A DNA stretch of 64,000 bases from Siphonodentalium dalli (taxonomy: Eukaryota > Mollusca > Scaphopoda > Gadilida > Siphonodentaliidae): contig CP136067.1 in the NCBI GenBank assembly GCA_032622095.1, forward strand, positions 136,155,990-136,219,989, written 5' to 3'. The notes below the pieces were generated by a model. The model was not told the origin of the DNA. It saw only the letters and a program-made list of their open reading frames with translations, and made no database searches. This document shows positions 47,480-58,755 of the stretch, piece by piece (position 1 is the first letter of the stretch; the number at the start of each line of letters is the position of its first letter). A program made the translations under genes and the position numbers.

Positions 47480-48010
47480 GTTCTCATTATGTATGTCTGT
47501 ACTGCATTAAATATTGGTTTGTTTTCGCAAAGGCTAAACTCTCTTGATCCCAACAACAGAGTGTTCTCATATAGGATAACGTTGGGTAGGGAGTCATATG
47601 GTTCTCTTCTGGGCTCTTAATAAAATTTAATCTTAACGAGATAGTGGATGTTGACTCAATTCCCCAAATAAACATTAGGGGTTATATTTTACATGCTTAT
47701 CTGTCAGGTCACCGCTCAGGTGGCTGCAGTTCAGATTTAACCGGGTATGAACGATATGAGAGTTACGGCATTTACTATGATACAAATAGACAGATGGGCG
47801 TCTATTGTCATGGATGAGTTTCTTTTTGAAGTCTTCGGGTGTTCTGCTGCTCTTTATAGTTTCCGACAGTTTGTTCCATTCATTAATTGCAGCTGGTAAG
47901 AACTAATCCATATAATAGTCATAGTTAATATTCAGGGGTAGTCTTATATGTTCAAACCTGAAGTTATATCTCGAATTGCTTGCCTGAATTGGTCGTACGT
48001 AATTTCTTAA
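47480..48010 (-). pseudogene. LINE C-terminal fragment with zinc-knuckle region
   Basis: Reading leftward from ~48000: VRPIQASNSRYNFRFEHIRL, an in-frame stop, then FLPAAINEWNKLSETIKS, TPEDFKKKLIHDNRRPSVY, HSKCRNSHIVHTRLNLNCSH and LSGDLTDKHVKYNP before further frameshifts. The ...WN.L...I...T...FKKKL... block and the following H(S/T)RL.N..(S)..L pattern are typical of the end of LINE reverse transcriptases with a terminal zinc knuckle. Downstream pieces (FSLCENKPIFNAVQTYI) can be read near 47500 in another frame. It differs in sequence from the LINE at 42848-45590. Confidence 0.6.
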
Positions 48011-48436
48011 AATTGATGTCCATCATGGACAGCAGATATTAACATGTCTTGTCAATTCTGTAATCGCACAGGCAATATCTGACCCAATTCAATAGAGCGG
48101 TTCAGCAAAACTCATAAATTCTCCGTGTTGATACATGTAACTGGCACCCATATATTGTCACAGCAGCCTGGGTAACTTTATCACAAGTTTCTGTTCTTCA
48201 TTCAACAGATAGATAATATCGTGCATTATAATTATATGCACTTACCACCGACTCTCGGTTTTGCGGGCACAATATGTGCATGGTTACGGGGGTTTGTTAA
48301 TTCACACTGTACGCAGTGGACATTTATAGTCTGACGTCTCATTGGCCGAACACTGAGTATTTGAGTTTTATTGTCGGACACCGCCAGGACACGTAGTCAA
48401 CAAATCAACTGCATGTTTTCACCTTTTTTGCCACAG
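48011..48436. other. Unassigned interval, possibly more LINE
   Basis: Lies directly 5' (minus sense) of the LINE C-terminal fragment and may continue it, but I cannot read a convincing RT frame. No other feature seen. Confidence 0.3.
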
Positions 48437-48600
48437 TAGGGGGGGGGGGTGTCAGGAAATATTCCAGGATATAAGGTTGTAATTTTTGTTTTATTTAATT
48501 ATTGGGGGCCAGCACCCCGGGAAGGTAAGTTTCCTCTTGTCATATCACGGACACCAACCCCTTCATCGAAAGTTGTTCCCAAGGCAAAATAGGAGGAATA
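48437..48600 (+). repeat. Dispersed G-run repeat (family G)
   Basis: Poly-G, TGTCAGGAAATATTCCAGGA, ATAAGGTTGTAATTTTTG, GGGGCCAGCACCCCGGGAAG and GTAAG follow the same order as at 26402-26580, with moderate divergence. Confidence 0.5.
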
Positions 48601-50099
48601 AAATGTATTAAATAACTATGCGGATGAGATGCCAATCATTCATAACGAGAAGCACCAAAAAGATCAGAAAATCCCCCAACACACGGGAATTAAACTTGTC
48701 GAAAATGTTTCAGCATCCATACCCACAGGTTAGGCACATCATCGTTCAGTATATATATGCGATTCGATCCACAATTTATGATGGGATGAACAACTTCAAC
48801 TCTGTATTTAGTCTTCAAATCGAACTTGGCAGAGTGCCAATGAAGTGACTGATTGCCCGGGGGGTGCTTTTTTATTCCTAGATGTGACCGAACGTCTTAT
48901 TTCTAGACGAATTCTTTGGTTAAAATAACACAGAAAATGGCGTAATGTGGAATTTGTGCATGAGTGTCATGGACACATAGCACGTACGAAAAACAGAAAA
49001 TTTAATCCAAAGAGTTCTATCTCCAAAGTATTTTTCGTGATTACACCCACAATATCATACCTGTCGTCTCGATACTCGTAATAGTGTTTTTACAGCAGCT
49101 ATGCACCCGCCATGTACCGGTACTATATTCCATATATCTAAATGACTAACACGAATACATCAAGGTGGGTGTAACGGTTTCAACTTGCAAACAAATCGAA
49201 ATTCGGACACCGGCTTTTACCTGGAACTTCTCCCGCTGTTATATACCGACGATACCATAATTATATCGAACACAAATAATAACTAACAATAACTCCAACA
49301 ATAACTAATTAAATTCGCAGAATAGTGCGATATTTGGAAGGTGAAAAAACCATTTCGAAAACAATGTTGTAATATTCGGAAGTCGCACGAAAAATAAGGA
49401 GGCACAATTCAGTTTAAATTCAGAAGAAAATAGAAATTGTAAACAACTATATATACCTCTGATCGAGGTTGGACACGTTATATTTGATTATGAGCGGGTG
49501 GTTACGCGGGTACGAATTCTCAGTAGTGTTAGGATAGTGTCATTTGTCACGAATGAGAAGAAGTTTTCTAAAAAAAAAAATGTATCCCCTTACAAAGCTG
49601 GTGTTTCGCCGGGGTTTATTATTTTTCTGAGACGGCTTCAATCGACAGATGTCTTAATCGGGCCCTGTGATGGCTGAACAAAACTTAAAATATGCTGTGG
49701 ATGTTCTTCATTCCATTTATATATCAGCCATACTGCAGCCATATATATGTTATCAAATAATAAAAAAAACTAAAGCCGTTGACCATCAGGAGTGATTTCA
49801 GAGAAATATCCGATGATGTTACTCAAATGTTCCGTTCTAGAGTTATTCCTCTCTTATTTCTACCGTATGTATGTGGTTGGTTCGAATTTGCCGATAACCA
49901 TGGAAGTTTCCAAGAGTAGGAGATGTCGGTCCTTCGGTGGTGCAGCTGGAAATTCAAATATGATCGGATAGAGTTATCACACAAATGATCCATTACACTC
50001 AGCTTCCGAACATCCAACCGTTATGTTACCACACGCCTTTCCATTACTTTTACATTAAACATATTTTAATGTATCTAGAAAGATAGTATACATAGGGAT
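48601..50099. other. Gene-free interval
   Basis: No gene recognised. An ACAATAACT short repeat (49278-49312) and an A-run at 49571 are the only structures seen. Confidence 0.4.
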
Positions 50100-50505
50100 C
50101 GAGGCACAAGTTACAAACGTCGGATTTCAAGTCGGATATTGTTATTGAACCAAATTTTGTCTTTCGACCGTTTGTCTTTCGACCGTATCCTAACTGTAGT
50201 TTATGGTATAGTGATTCGCATTATTTCAAAGAATTTGACATAGAAAAATTGCACGAAGTTATCAATGTCATTCTCAATCTGGAGGAGATTGTCCCAATTT
50301 ACATCATTTATTAAAATTGCCGTTATTTGGAAGTCGCCGCGATTATAGTTCCATATGTTCCTTTGGAAAGAAGGGGTGGACAGTTTATCAACATTTAATT
50401 AGATGGTCGCATAAACACCTAAGTGGTCCGAAATGTCTAAGTAAAGGATGTCGGCATCCCGCACTTGGATGCCAGGGCTTATAATGATGGGCCCAAACCA
50501 AAATC
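50100..50505 (-). pseudogene. Inverted 5' part of a LINE (endonuclease end and linker)
   Basis: Minus strand from ~50490: GIQVRDADILYLDISDHLGV, whose SDH motif is the end of an AP-endonuclease domain. It continues YATI-stop-LNVDKLSTP, RNIWNYNRGDFQ, LINDVNWDNLLQIENDID, then after another stop TTVRIRSKDK (with a 14-bp tandem repeat of CGAAAGACAA type) and IWFNNNIRLEIRRL. This is the linker that precedes the reverse transcriptase in Jockey/CR1/L2-like LINEs. The fragment stops where the plus-strand RT begins, consistent with a 5' inversion of the same insertion. Confidence 0.65.
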
Positions 50506-50510
50506 GTCGC

Positions 50511-52321
50511 GGATGTACATGTAGCAGTTATTTGTATTTAACAAATAGAATGCAAGCAGTAGATATATATGGTACTCTATCCAAATTTGAACGTATCACC
50601 TGTGGTGTCCATCAAGGATAAATCTTAGGCCCCCTTCTTTTCCTACTCTATGTGAACGATGCTAGCCAGGCTGTGGATTGTCACCTCCTTCTATATGCGG
50701 ATGACTCTGCCCTTTTGGTTTCAGGTTGTGATGTCCGCGCTATTGAGCAGAGGCTCAGTTCAGAAATGAATAAACTGAAATTATGGTTGGTTGACAACAA
50801 ATTGTCCTTACATTTAGGGAAAACAGAATCAATTCTGTTTGGGTCTGGAAAGAAACTTGTAAAACACTCTGAACTGAGGGTCTGCTGCGATGGCGTTGAC
50901 ATCGCACCAACTAAATCTGTTAAATATCTGGGGGTGTTCCTCGATCAGAGGCTAAATGGTGAAATGATGGCAGAGCATGTTCTAAGTAAGGTAAATGCAA
51001 AACTGAAATTTTTGTACAGAAAAGCAAACTATCTGAATGAAAAATGCAGAAAACTTCTAATTAATGCTCTTATTCAATGTCATTTTGACTACTCAAGTGG
51101 TTTTTGGTTCTCTAGTCTGACAGTAAAAACCAAAAAGCGTCTTCAAGAATCTCAAAACAGACTTGTCAGATTTATCATGAAACTAGATCGCATGACTCAT
51201 ATTGGTTATAATGAATTTAAACATGTTAAATGGCTTCCAGTGAGTGATAGGGTAGACTTCAGAAAAATACTGATGGTACTAAAAATCTCGGAAAAGAAAG
51301 CTCCAGCATATCTAGATAATAATTTTATATTAGCTAGTACTCATTGTACATATGTAACTCGATCAGGGACCCTGAAATACTCATTACCCTCTGTAAAATC
51401 CAAGGGCATCCACAGTTTCTATTATACAGGAGCGAAACTGTGGAATGGTCTAGATAAAGTATACCATACTCGTGCCCCTTTTGATCTCAAACACTGGAAA
51501 ATTTGCATTAAACAACACCTACTAGAGAAATTGATGAACAGAGAAGAAAATCCATTTGCCTTTTACTAGGAACAATCTATTTTATCATCTTTTAACTAGA
51601 ATTTCCTCAATACAGCAGTTCAAGTTATATGGTAATGTACGATGACAGTATTTGGCCAGTTGCATATATTGTTACTGCTGCCTGTATTTCGGGTTTCCAT
51701 CTTTCGGTCATGGACAGACCAGTCCAAAGCCGGCCATACATGGCAGTGGTGCGTATATGCAGGTGGCGAAGGGCTGTTGAAGTTACATTACTTGCGTATT
51801 GACTTATTTTATTAGCTTTTCCTCTCCATATAAGTCTCGTTCTGAAATGGCTTTTATTTAATTTATATTCTAAATACTTTTATACATTGTCTTCCGAAGT
51901 TTCGAACTTCACTCACTGCCCATGTACCGAAAGCCACCAGGGACCGCAATGGAATTAAGTTCTCATTTAGAGAACTTTTTGCGTTATCCCTGATGGTCTC
52001 AGGTCACATGAGTATTTCTATTTTTATACAGATTTCTGCCACATAATTTACCTATATTCTGACGGCAACCTCTATAAAATAAAATGAATTAATTTTTGAG
52101 AAAATTGATATATCCTCTTACGGTATATATCAATTATTTACACAGTCTGAACTCTAACTGTCTCATCAACATATAACATATTTATATTTAATATAAACTA
52201 TTATAATTATAATATGTATATATTGTTGTGTATTATATTGATTCAACTTGTAAACATACCCATAATATGTATTCATGTAAACCTGAACTATCAAAATAAA
52301 ATCTAATCTAATCTAATCTAA
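50511..52321 (+). pseudogene. LINE reverse-transcriptase 3' half with 3' UTR and (AATCT)n tail
   Basis: Starts in the RT palm: SYLYLTNRMQAVDIYG, then ITCGVHQG followed by an in-frame TAA (50619-50621) where Ser is usual, then ILGPLLFLLYVND. Clean frame from there to 51569: LLLYADDSALL (catalytic YADD), VKYLGVFLDQRLN, KLLINALIQCHFDYSSGFW and the thumb/C-terminus ending NREENPFAFY. The 3' UTR (51570-52300) contains a stem CCACCAGGGA/TCCCTGATGG also found at 19785-19870. The element ends in TCTAATCTAATCTAAT repeats (52301-52321), typical of CR1/L2-like tails. Upstream domains are missing in this orientation but appear inverted at 50100-50505. Confidence 0.8.
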
Positions 52322-52441
52322 TTCTTCTTCTTCTTTCTTCTTCCGATTTCAGTCCACCATCAACAGGCTGATGATTATGACTAATTTATTTTGGCAACGA
52401 CTGGCGATAATTTCTCTTCATGATTAGGGTTTGTGATAAAA

Positions 52442-52810
52442 TAATTGATTTGATTTGAATTTGATTTGAATTTTTTGTTTTTGTTTTTTTGTTTTGTTTT
52501 TTTGTTTTTTTTGAATTTGGAGGTCATGATTAGTTGATTGGATTCTTTACTGGGTCGATTGGGTTTTCTGGGACGTCCAGCTTGGATATAGTTGGTTCAT
52601 CATCCTGGTCCTGAACTCATCGACTGGAATGATGGTGACTATTTCTGTTGGTATAGCATTCCATTCTCTTATGGTCCGGGGAAAGAAAGAAAATTTATGG
52701 TAATCGTAGTTGGATTGTGGAATTAGGTAGCCAACCGCATTAGTGTGCCTGGATTCTCTTGTTCTTTTAGCACATTCATCAATTTTTATTCTAGTCGGAG
52801 ATGTAGTCAC
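52442..52810 (-). pseudogene. LINE C-terminal tail, minus strand
   Basis: Minus frame KRTRESRHTNAVGYLIPQSN, YHKFSFFPRTIREWNAIP, TIIPVDEFRTRMMNQLYP, stop at 52547. The FFPRTI.EWN.LP block followed by a short F...L helix is the standard end of L2/CR1-like LINE reverse transcriptases. Its 3' end is marked by TTGATTTGAATT repeats at 52442-52471. A low-complexity TTTTG run (52471-52513) separates tail and frame. It faces the tail of the LINE at 50511-52321. Confidence 0.65.
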
Positions 52811-53147
52811 ATTTCTGAATGCAAAAATAATCCGTGGTATTTTTCAATTTGGACGATGTATCAAGATAAATCCCCATAGTAGCATTACGTTTTGGGAGAT
52901 ATCTAACGCCTTTCCATCGCTTTTGGATTGATAGTTCCTGGTCTGAGCTTGGGTTTCATTTCCACAATCACGTAATACTCCATGGATTCCTCGCACAGTT
53001 TGACAAATCACAGCTATAAATCACCGATAATATATATATAAAATGTCCATTGGGCGCATATAATCTAATATTCGGCCACCAATCGTTATTTTTATAACGA
53101 TTAAAAAAAATTCCGAAGTTAGCCGAAGATTTTGTTGTAGACGAAGT
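52811..53147. other. Gene-free interval
   Basis: Possibly more of the minus-strand LINE at its left edge (frames break repeatedly). A small AACGATT/AATCGTT hairpin is at 53084-53103. Nothing else seen. Confidence 0.3.
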
Positions 53148-53217
53148 CACGTGATCATCAGCCCGATCACGTGATTGTCACATGTAAACAGAAGCATAGC
53201 ACGTGATCGATCACGTG
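53148..53217. promoter_or_regulatory. Cluster of four CACGTG E-boxes
   Basis: CACGTG at 53148-53153, 53168-53173, 53200-53205 and 53212-53217, each flanked by GATC or ATC (GTCACGTGATC, GATCACGTGATTG, GCACGTGATC, GATCACGTGG). CACGTG is the binding site of bHLH-zip factors such as USF, MITF/TFE and Myc/Max in animals. No gene start is recognisable beside it, so a regulatory role is inferred only from clustering. Confidence 0.45.
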
Positions 53218-55088
53218 GTAACTCATTGACAACGCATAGATACGCGACGGCGGTATTTTAAGTTTGCATGTAGTCGATCGCGGCCTTTGAAGATTGTCGC
53301 GTTATCACACTGCGAATGCAAAACTTCGCCGAAAACATCGCCTTTCTCGTAATTTAATGTCTTTATCGTGTTATTATTACTATTATTATATGTATCGCGA
53401 TGTGTTGTTACTATAAAGCCATGCCCGTATATTATTCAGTTTTGCGCGCATTTATCTATATATAAACGCGTGCTCGTGTTTATATATATTTTTTCGTTAC
53501 CGGAATAGTCCAAGTTATATTATATATGCATATCAAGATTGCATATATACGCGAAAACTTGCACAGTTATTAGGCAATTATCATCTCGTAAACATTCCAA
53601 TTTCCAGATGCCATTAGTCGTGTGTCAATAAAGAGCGTTTCGTTTTAATTTATCGTAACGCGGTAAAACAACACAAAATTGGTTTATTGCTGTCGGATTT
53701 AATCAATTATAATCAAGTCATTCATTACCAATATGATATGATAAGTTCATTTTTCCTTGGTTATGAATCATGTATATATTTGGGCAATATGGTGTTTATA
53801 TATATTTCGGAATATTGCTTCCCCCACCCCAAAACAATCTAGCCGACTGTCACTGATGGAAATTCACTGCATCTATGCATGGTTATTGGCCTATAAAATT
53901 AGCACTCTAGCGATGCGGTCTATTGAATATCCAGGTCATAAATCGACCTCTATGTGTCAATTACGCATAACAATAGGGTTATAAAATATATAAATGTTCG
54001 CCGTGGTTCGTTTAAACATCCAATCATATATAACACTTTTTGAAGGAGGGATAATAATCCGGTTTAATATTGAATCACATATTCAAGTGCTCTTTATTCG
54101 CAATATATCGTAATAGTGAACGCTCTTTATCGTGTCAAGGTAAAGGGACTCGACTTAGAACAGTTGTTCTAGTGATTGTTTACTGATTACAACAATACAG
54201 GTCAATACATGTACATGAACTTCCGATATGCATGCTTTATATATCCTTCCATCATTGTCATAGCAATTTCCGCTTTATTAAACTCTTTTTATTCGTACCA
54301 TATTAGGAAAACTCTTAACATGGAACGCTCTTTATTGAGCCATGGTGAAGGAAATGGGGACTTAGAATAGTTGTCATCGTGAATTATTCATCAACATACT
54401 CCCCACTTTAACTGCAATTGTATGTATTCGTAACCATGACTGACTCGTCAAATTAAACGCTCTTTATCTGGTATATGTAATCGGTTTCTGATTTTGCGCA
54501 ACGAGTTTCCCACAGAAATCCTGCCAAATGTCACGTAAACGAACATCGTTTGGAAATGAATACAGCATATGCCTAACTGAGAGTCACTAGAATGAATGAA
54601 TGATTGTAAATACGGGACACTCGGGGCATATATACGGAAAATTAAAACAACATCGCGAACACGCACCCGAATAAAGTTCACATGCCGGCTCGTGTTTTTA
54701 TAAGCTTTATACGAAAGTGTTATCTACCCCGCTCAATCGTCCCTCTATATTTTTTGTCAAAACAATACCGTAACTTTCCAAACAGCACTTAAGACAAATC
54801 ACAAGTGAAGATAACTCACCGCGCGATGACAATTCACCATGTGTACCCGCAGCCAGGGTTGGCGCTGGACCCAAATTTTCTCTTGCCAAAATTTTTGCCA
54901 AATGAATTTTTTTTTTGCCAAATGAAATTTTTTTTTGCCAAATTAAATCGAAGGTCAAATTGGGGAAAAATAAGGAAAATTAGCGTTTTTATCTTTATTC
55001 ATATAAAACGTAAATAGATACAGGTAAAATGACAACAAATCAATATTAAATGTTAATAGAAGACACAATACATTTAGACAAGCAATTG
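53218..55088. other. Gene-free interval with recurring ATAAAGAGCG motifs
   Basis: ATAAAGAGCG or its complement at 53628, 54121, 54326 and 54458, plus a one-mismatch copy at 54089. Three tandem TTTTTTTGCCAAAT units lie near 54902-54945. No reading frame is recognisable. Confidence 0.45.
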
Positions 55089-55375
55089 TCAAATACTAGC
55101 AATGGCGTCATGGAATTCAGCGACACTTTGGTGATGGGTGTACGTGGTATGTTTGTCGACTTTTAGTGCTGCCAAGTCGCTGTTACCCTGGTCGATGCAC
55201 AGTTCGTTGAGGTCACCTAATATGCTGTTGGGTAGCTGATGCTTTGCTATGAAGTAAGCATTTTTCATAGCAGCGACAACGGATTTCTCGGCTTTGACGA
55301 CGGCAGTTTTGTGGACTTCTTTCATGTTTTTTGATTCGTTGATCATTTGTACGGCAATGTTGTGAGAATTTATGC
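55089..55375 (-). pseudogene. Exon of a ZNF862/KIAA1586-like (hAT-derived) protein, partial
   Basis: Minus-strand exon with a good acceptor (TTTAATTTTCAG, ending 55376). It encodes 94 residues: GINSHNIAVQMINESKNMKE, HKTAVVKAEKSVVAAMKNAY, FIAKHQLPNSILGDLNELCI, then LKVDKHTTYTHHQSVAEFHD and AIASI, then TGA. The HKTAV...AM(K)N.Y(F)IAK...LP.....L.(D)L pattern is that of the animal ZNF862/KIAA1586-like family, proteins related to domesticated hAT transposases. In the family this region is normally followed by a C-terminal dimerisation domain, which is absent here, and no partner exon was found upstream in the window. It is either a truncated gene or a transposon remnant. Confidence 0.5.
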
Positions 55376-56401
55376 CTGAAAATTAAATATATCCACATAT
55401 ACACACAATCATTAAAATAATTTTGATGAGCTAGAAGTATTTTTATATATATATATTTTTTTAAAACATTATAAAATAATTTCCACGAGCAGTCCTGCTT
55501 TCTATGATATACTTTTGCCACGTTCTCTGGTGTTAATTCGTTTACAATCTTTGTGGCTCAATTGCCGTTAATTAATCTTGGATTATTTCATTTCAACATG
55601 AGACAATATATATATCAGAGCAGCTAATATTTATATTAAATCATTTTTGAACCATTACATTTAAAATAGTATCAGATAATGAGTTTTTCCATTCGAATAT
55701 TAATCCACCTCGAATTTATAGAGTTATTGTTCTTGTTGCGGGCCGCAGCTGATGTCGATTCCGGATTTTCCATCGCCATATAGGTAGACATAATTAACTC
55801 CGACTCCGATTCCCTGTTTTTAATAAGTTTACCTCGCTTGACGTCATGCGAGGTTTTGCGACGGAGATAGCCGACAACCGGTGGTGGTATTATTTATTTA
55901 TTTTTCGGCTTATTTATTACGCGATTTTTATGGGACTTGGATCATTGTGATCACAATGGGGGTGGCTTTCCGATAGAGTTTTGTTGTTTCATGAGGATAG
56001 TAATCCTTTAAGGGGGAGGTCAAGTGACCAATTTTGAATGAGGATTTCCATACAAATCTGCGGAGCAAAAGTTACAGAGCCCATACTTCTGAGTGTGACT
56101 TGATGTGGCATTGAAAACGACAGGTGTCTATCTGGCGGGTCCGCTTGGAACTTGTTCCATTATAATGTCATCACCATGCCAAGGCATCCGTGTGGCAACG
56201 ACTGTAAATAAAAATATATGTATGCGTAGTTGGAAAACATTTAACAGGACTGAATCGTCTGAATTCACGAACAACATTGGGTGTGTCTCCTGTTATACGT
56301 GGCAATAAACCCTCTCCAAACACGCAATGCATGCTATGCGTACTGGCATGCAACACTAGGTTTATAATGGTCGATAAAAGGTTTGACCAAGAAAACATTT
56401 G
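55376..56401. other. Gene-free interval
   Basis: No second exon of the ZNF862-like gene could be recognised. AT-rich, with a TATATA run at 55445. Confidence 0.35.
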
Positions 56402-57450
56402 GTCTAAATTGGTTTTTATTCGATTTTGAAAAGGACTATATCCCTATAACATATCCAAAATCCGCTAAAGTCTGTTTTGAGCATTTGCTTGTAATTCAAG
56501 ATGGCTTCCAAGATGGCTGCCATTTTCCGATAAGTCATTTCAGTGCAATTATAGTGAGGTGTGTTCCAACCGGACCCGCCAGATAGATATCTGTCATATG
56601 TATATATCTGGTAGAGATTTTGTGAAGCTAAGGCATAACGCAACTTTTGTATGCCAAAATTGGAACGCCCCGTCAAGATGGCAGCCAAAATGGCGGCCGG
56701 AAGTGGAATAATGGATATTCCAACTCAATAGTATCATAATTCTTCATTTGGCTCAAAGTGTCTGCCAAAATATGAAAAATGCTACATGTATATATTGACC
56801 CACTGTGCCATGCAACATCGTTCACGTTGTGGTTAATACACACAATTGACAATTCTGTCTTATATACATCGAATACTAACATTTCTACACCTTGGTTATT
56901 TGTTACTATTTTGACCACTGACATTACAAGAATAATTGTTTTCTATCAAAAACTTTACAACAAAATCGGCAATCTGAATTGTGACTTTTTTGTGAAATTT
57001 GATACCGCGTTCTGTAAAATCGAATTTTTTAGTGATCGGAAGGGGTGGGGACCAATGGTCAGTTAAGATGAAAAATACAAAATAAAGTCAGAAGATGAAA
57101 AATACAAAATAAAGTCATAATTCTCAACCAGTTCCAGACAGCAGAAACTGATCTTAAAAATATTAGTAAAGAACGTAAATATTTCCACTTCCGGTCGCCA
57201 ATTTGGCGGCCATCTTGGACGGGGCGATCTAATTTGGCACAAAAAGGTTGCATTATGCCTTAGCGTCACACAATTGTATACATATGCATACATATGACAC
57301 GATTTTCTCACTATCATTGCATCAAACTGACTTATCGGAAAATGGGAGTCCTCTTGGACGCCATATTGAATTACAAAAACGCTCAAAGCGGATTTTGGAT
57401 ATGTTATAGAGGATATATTCCTCTTCAAAATGGAATAAAAACAACTTAGG
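56402..57450. mobile_element. Foldback element with ~290-bp arms
   Basis: Left arm 56402 to about 56705 and right arm about 57170-57450 are inverted copies: TTTTTATTCGATTTTGAAAAG, CATATCCAAAATCCGCT, AATTCAAGATGGCTTCC-like text, GACTTATCGGAAAATGG (complement), AAGATGGC and GGCGGCCGGAAGTGGAA with counterparts on the right. The centre (~465 bp) is unrelated and non-coding. No target duplication could be fixed. The arms carry YY1-like (AAGATGGC/ATGGCGGCC) and ETS-like (CCGGAAGTG) sites. Confidence 0.75.
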
Positions 57451-58231
57451 TGTGTTTACACATTAGCCGGCTAAGATCCTATCCGCTGTAGTCGGTTACT
57501 GATAACAATAGAGTGTTTATACTTCACCGGATAAGAGTTGAAGCTATCCGGCGTTGCATCTATCCGGTTTTCATCTTCTGGACAACATGATTTAATACAA
57601 GCATATGGTTGTCGTATGGATTGTAATTCGCTCTGCAGATGTTTACCTGGTATCAAACCATCATGGACAGAGACGTGGTTAGAGGGTCTCCGTTGTGGGG
57701 GGGGGGGGGTGCCCACTTTGGGAATTCCAACTGCAACTGCACCCCCATTAAATCAGGCCAAACACAATTTTTTTCGGAATTTCATTGGTACCACCGCCCC
57801 CTTGCACCTCAACTCCCCATTACAGGACTTGCTGAACGGCTCTTGTTGCTTGTTGTCACTATAGTCAGACGGATGAAAAGAACCATGACACTATATACCC
57901 GGTATCAGAACATTTATATAATTGAACCTGACAATTGCATAAATCCTAACATTTAGTGATCTAATTGCAGACAAGTTGACACGGCCAAGAGCGAGATACC
58001 AGGAAATACCGGTCATGGTTCGGCCCAGTGTGAGAACATTTCGAAATCTGAACAAGAAAATCGCAAAATCCTAGCATCTGGACCGGCCTCAACCTTTCCT
58101 AGTGTTGTTGGAAATTTCAAACCTGACACCCCCCACTTAGGTTGGAATATTTCAAACTGATGACCATTTCAGTCCATATTTTTGATAAAATGTAGGAAAA
58201 TATTGTTCTCTTAAATTAACTAGCAGTGTTA
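57451..58231. other. Gene-free interval before the Helitron array
   Basis: A small repeat of TTTACACATTAGCCGGCTAAG / TTATACTTCACCGGATAAG type at 57451-57560 and a G-run at 57698-57708. No gene recognised. Confidence 0.4.
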
Positions 58232-58755
58232 TCTATCTATACTATAATCTCATATATATTTTGAAGACCTCTGTCTGTCTGTTTGTCTGTTTGTCTGTTT
58301 GTCTGTAATTTATACATCTACGATTCTCTACCGATCGGGACGAAACTTGGTACGTGTGTGTAGTTTGACCAGGCGGTGGACGTTGTCGTATTGGCGAGCC
58401 CGTGTGGCGCCCGTGCAGCGCATGCGCAGACGAGATCTCGGAAACGGGTGGAGCTATCGACTTGAAATTTGCTACGTGAATGTATCTTGCCCCGGATACG
58501 AATTTTATCGGATCGCCGAGCCCGTACGACGCCAGCTTCGCGCATGCGCAGACCAGATCTCGGAAACGGGTGGAGCTATCGACTTGAAATTTGCTATGTG
58601 AATGTATCTTGCCCCGGATACGAATTTTATCGGGTCGCCGATCCCGTGCGACGCCAGCTTCACGCGTGTGCAGACCAGATCTCGGAAACGGGTAGAGCTA
58701 TCGACTTGAAACTTGGTTTTTGAATAGCCCGGACAACGTCGGGCTCATCGGCTAG
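58232..58755 (+). mobile_element. Non-autonomous Helitron A (array unit 1)
   Basis: Starts TCTATCTATACTATAATCTC after an A. It ends with a hairpin GCCCGGACAACGTCGGGC, then TCATCGG and the CTAG terminus followed by T. That is the rolling-circle Helitron signature (5' TC, 3' hairpin plus CTRR, insertion between A and T). Inside are a TGTTTGTC microsatellite and three 122-bp tandem units beginning AGATCTCGGAAACGGGTGGA. No Rep/helicase is encoded. Its head differs from the other array members. Confidence 0.75.

Noticed and set aside
47312-47620. 102-codon plus-strand frame
   Set aside because: It overlaps the minus-strand LINE remnant and resembles no known protein.
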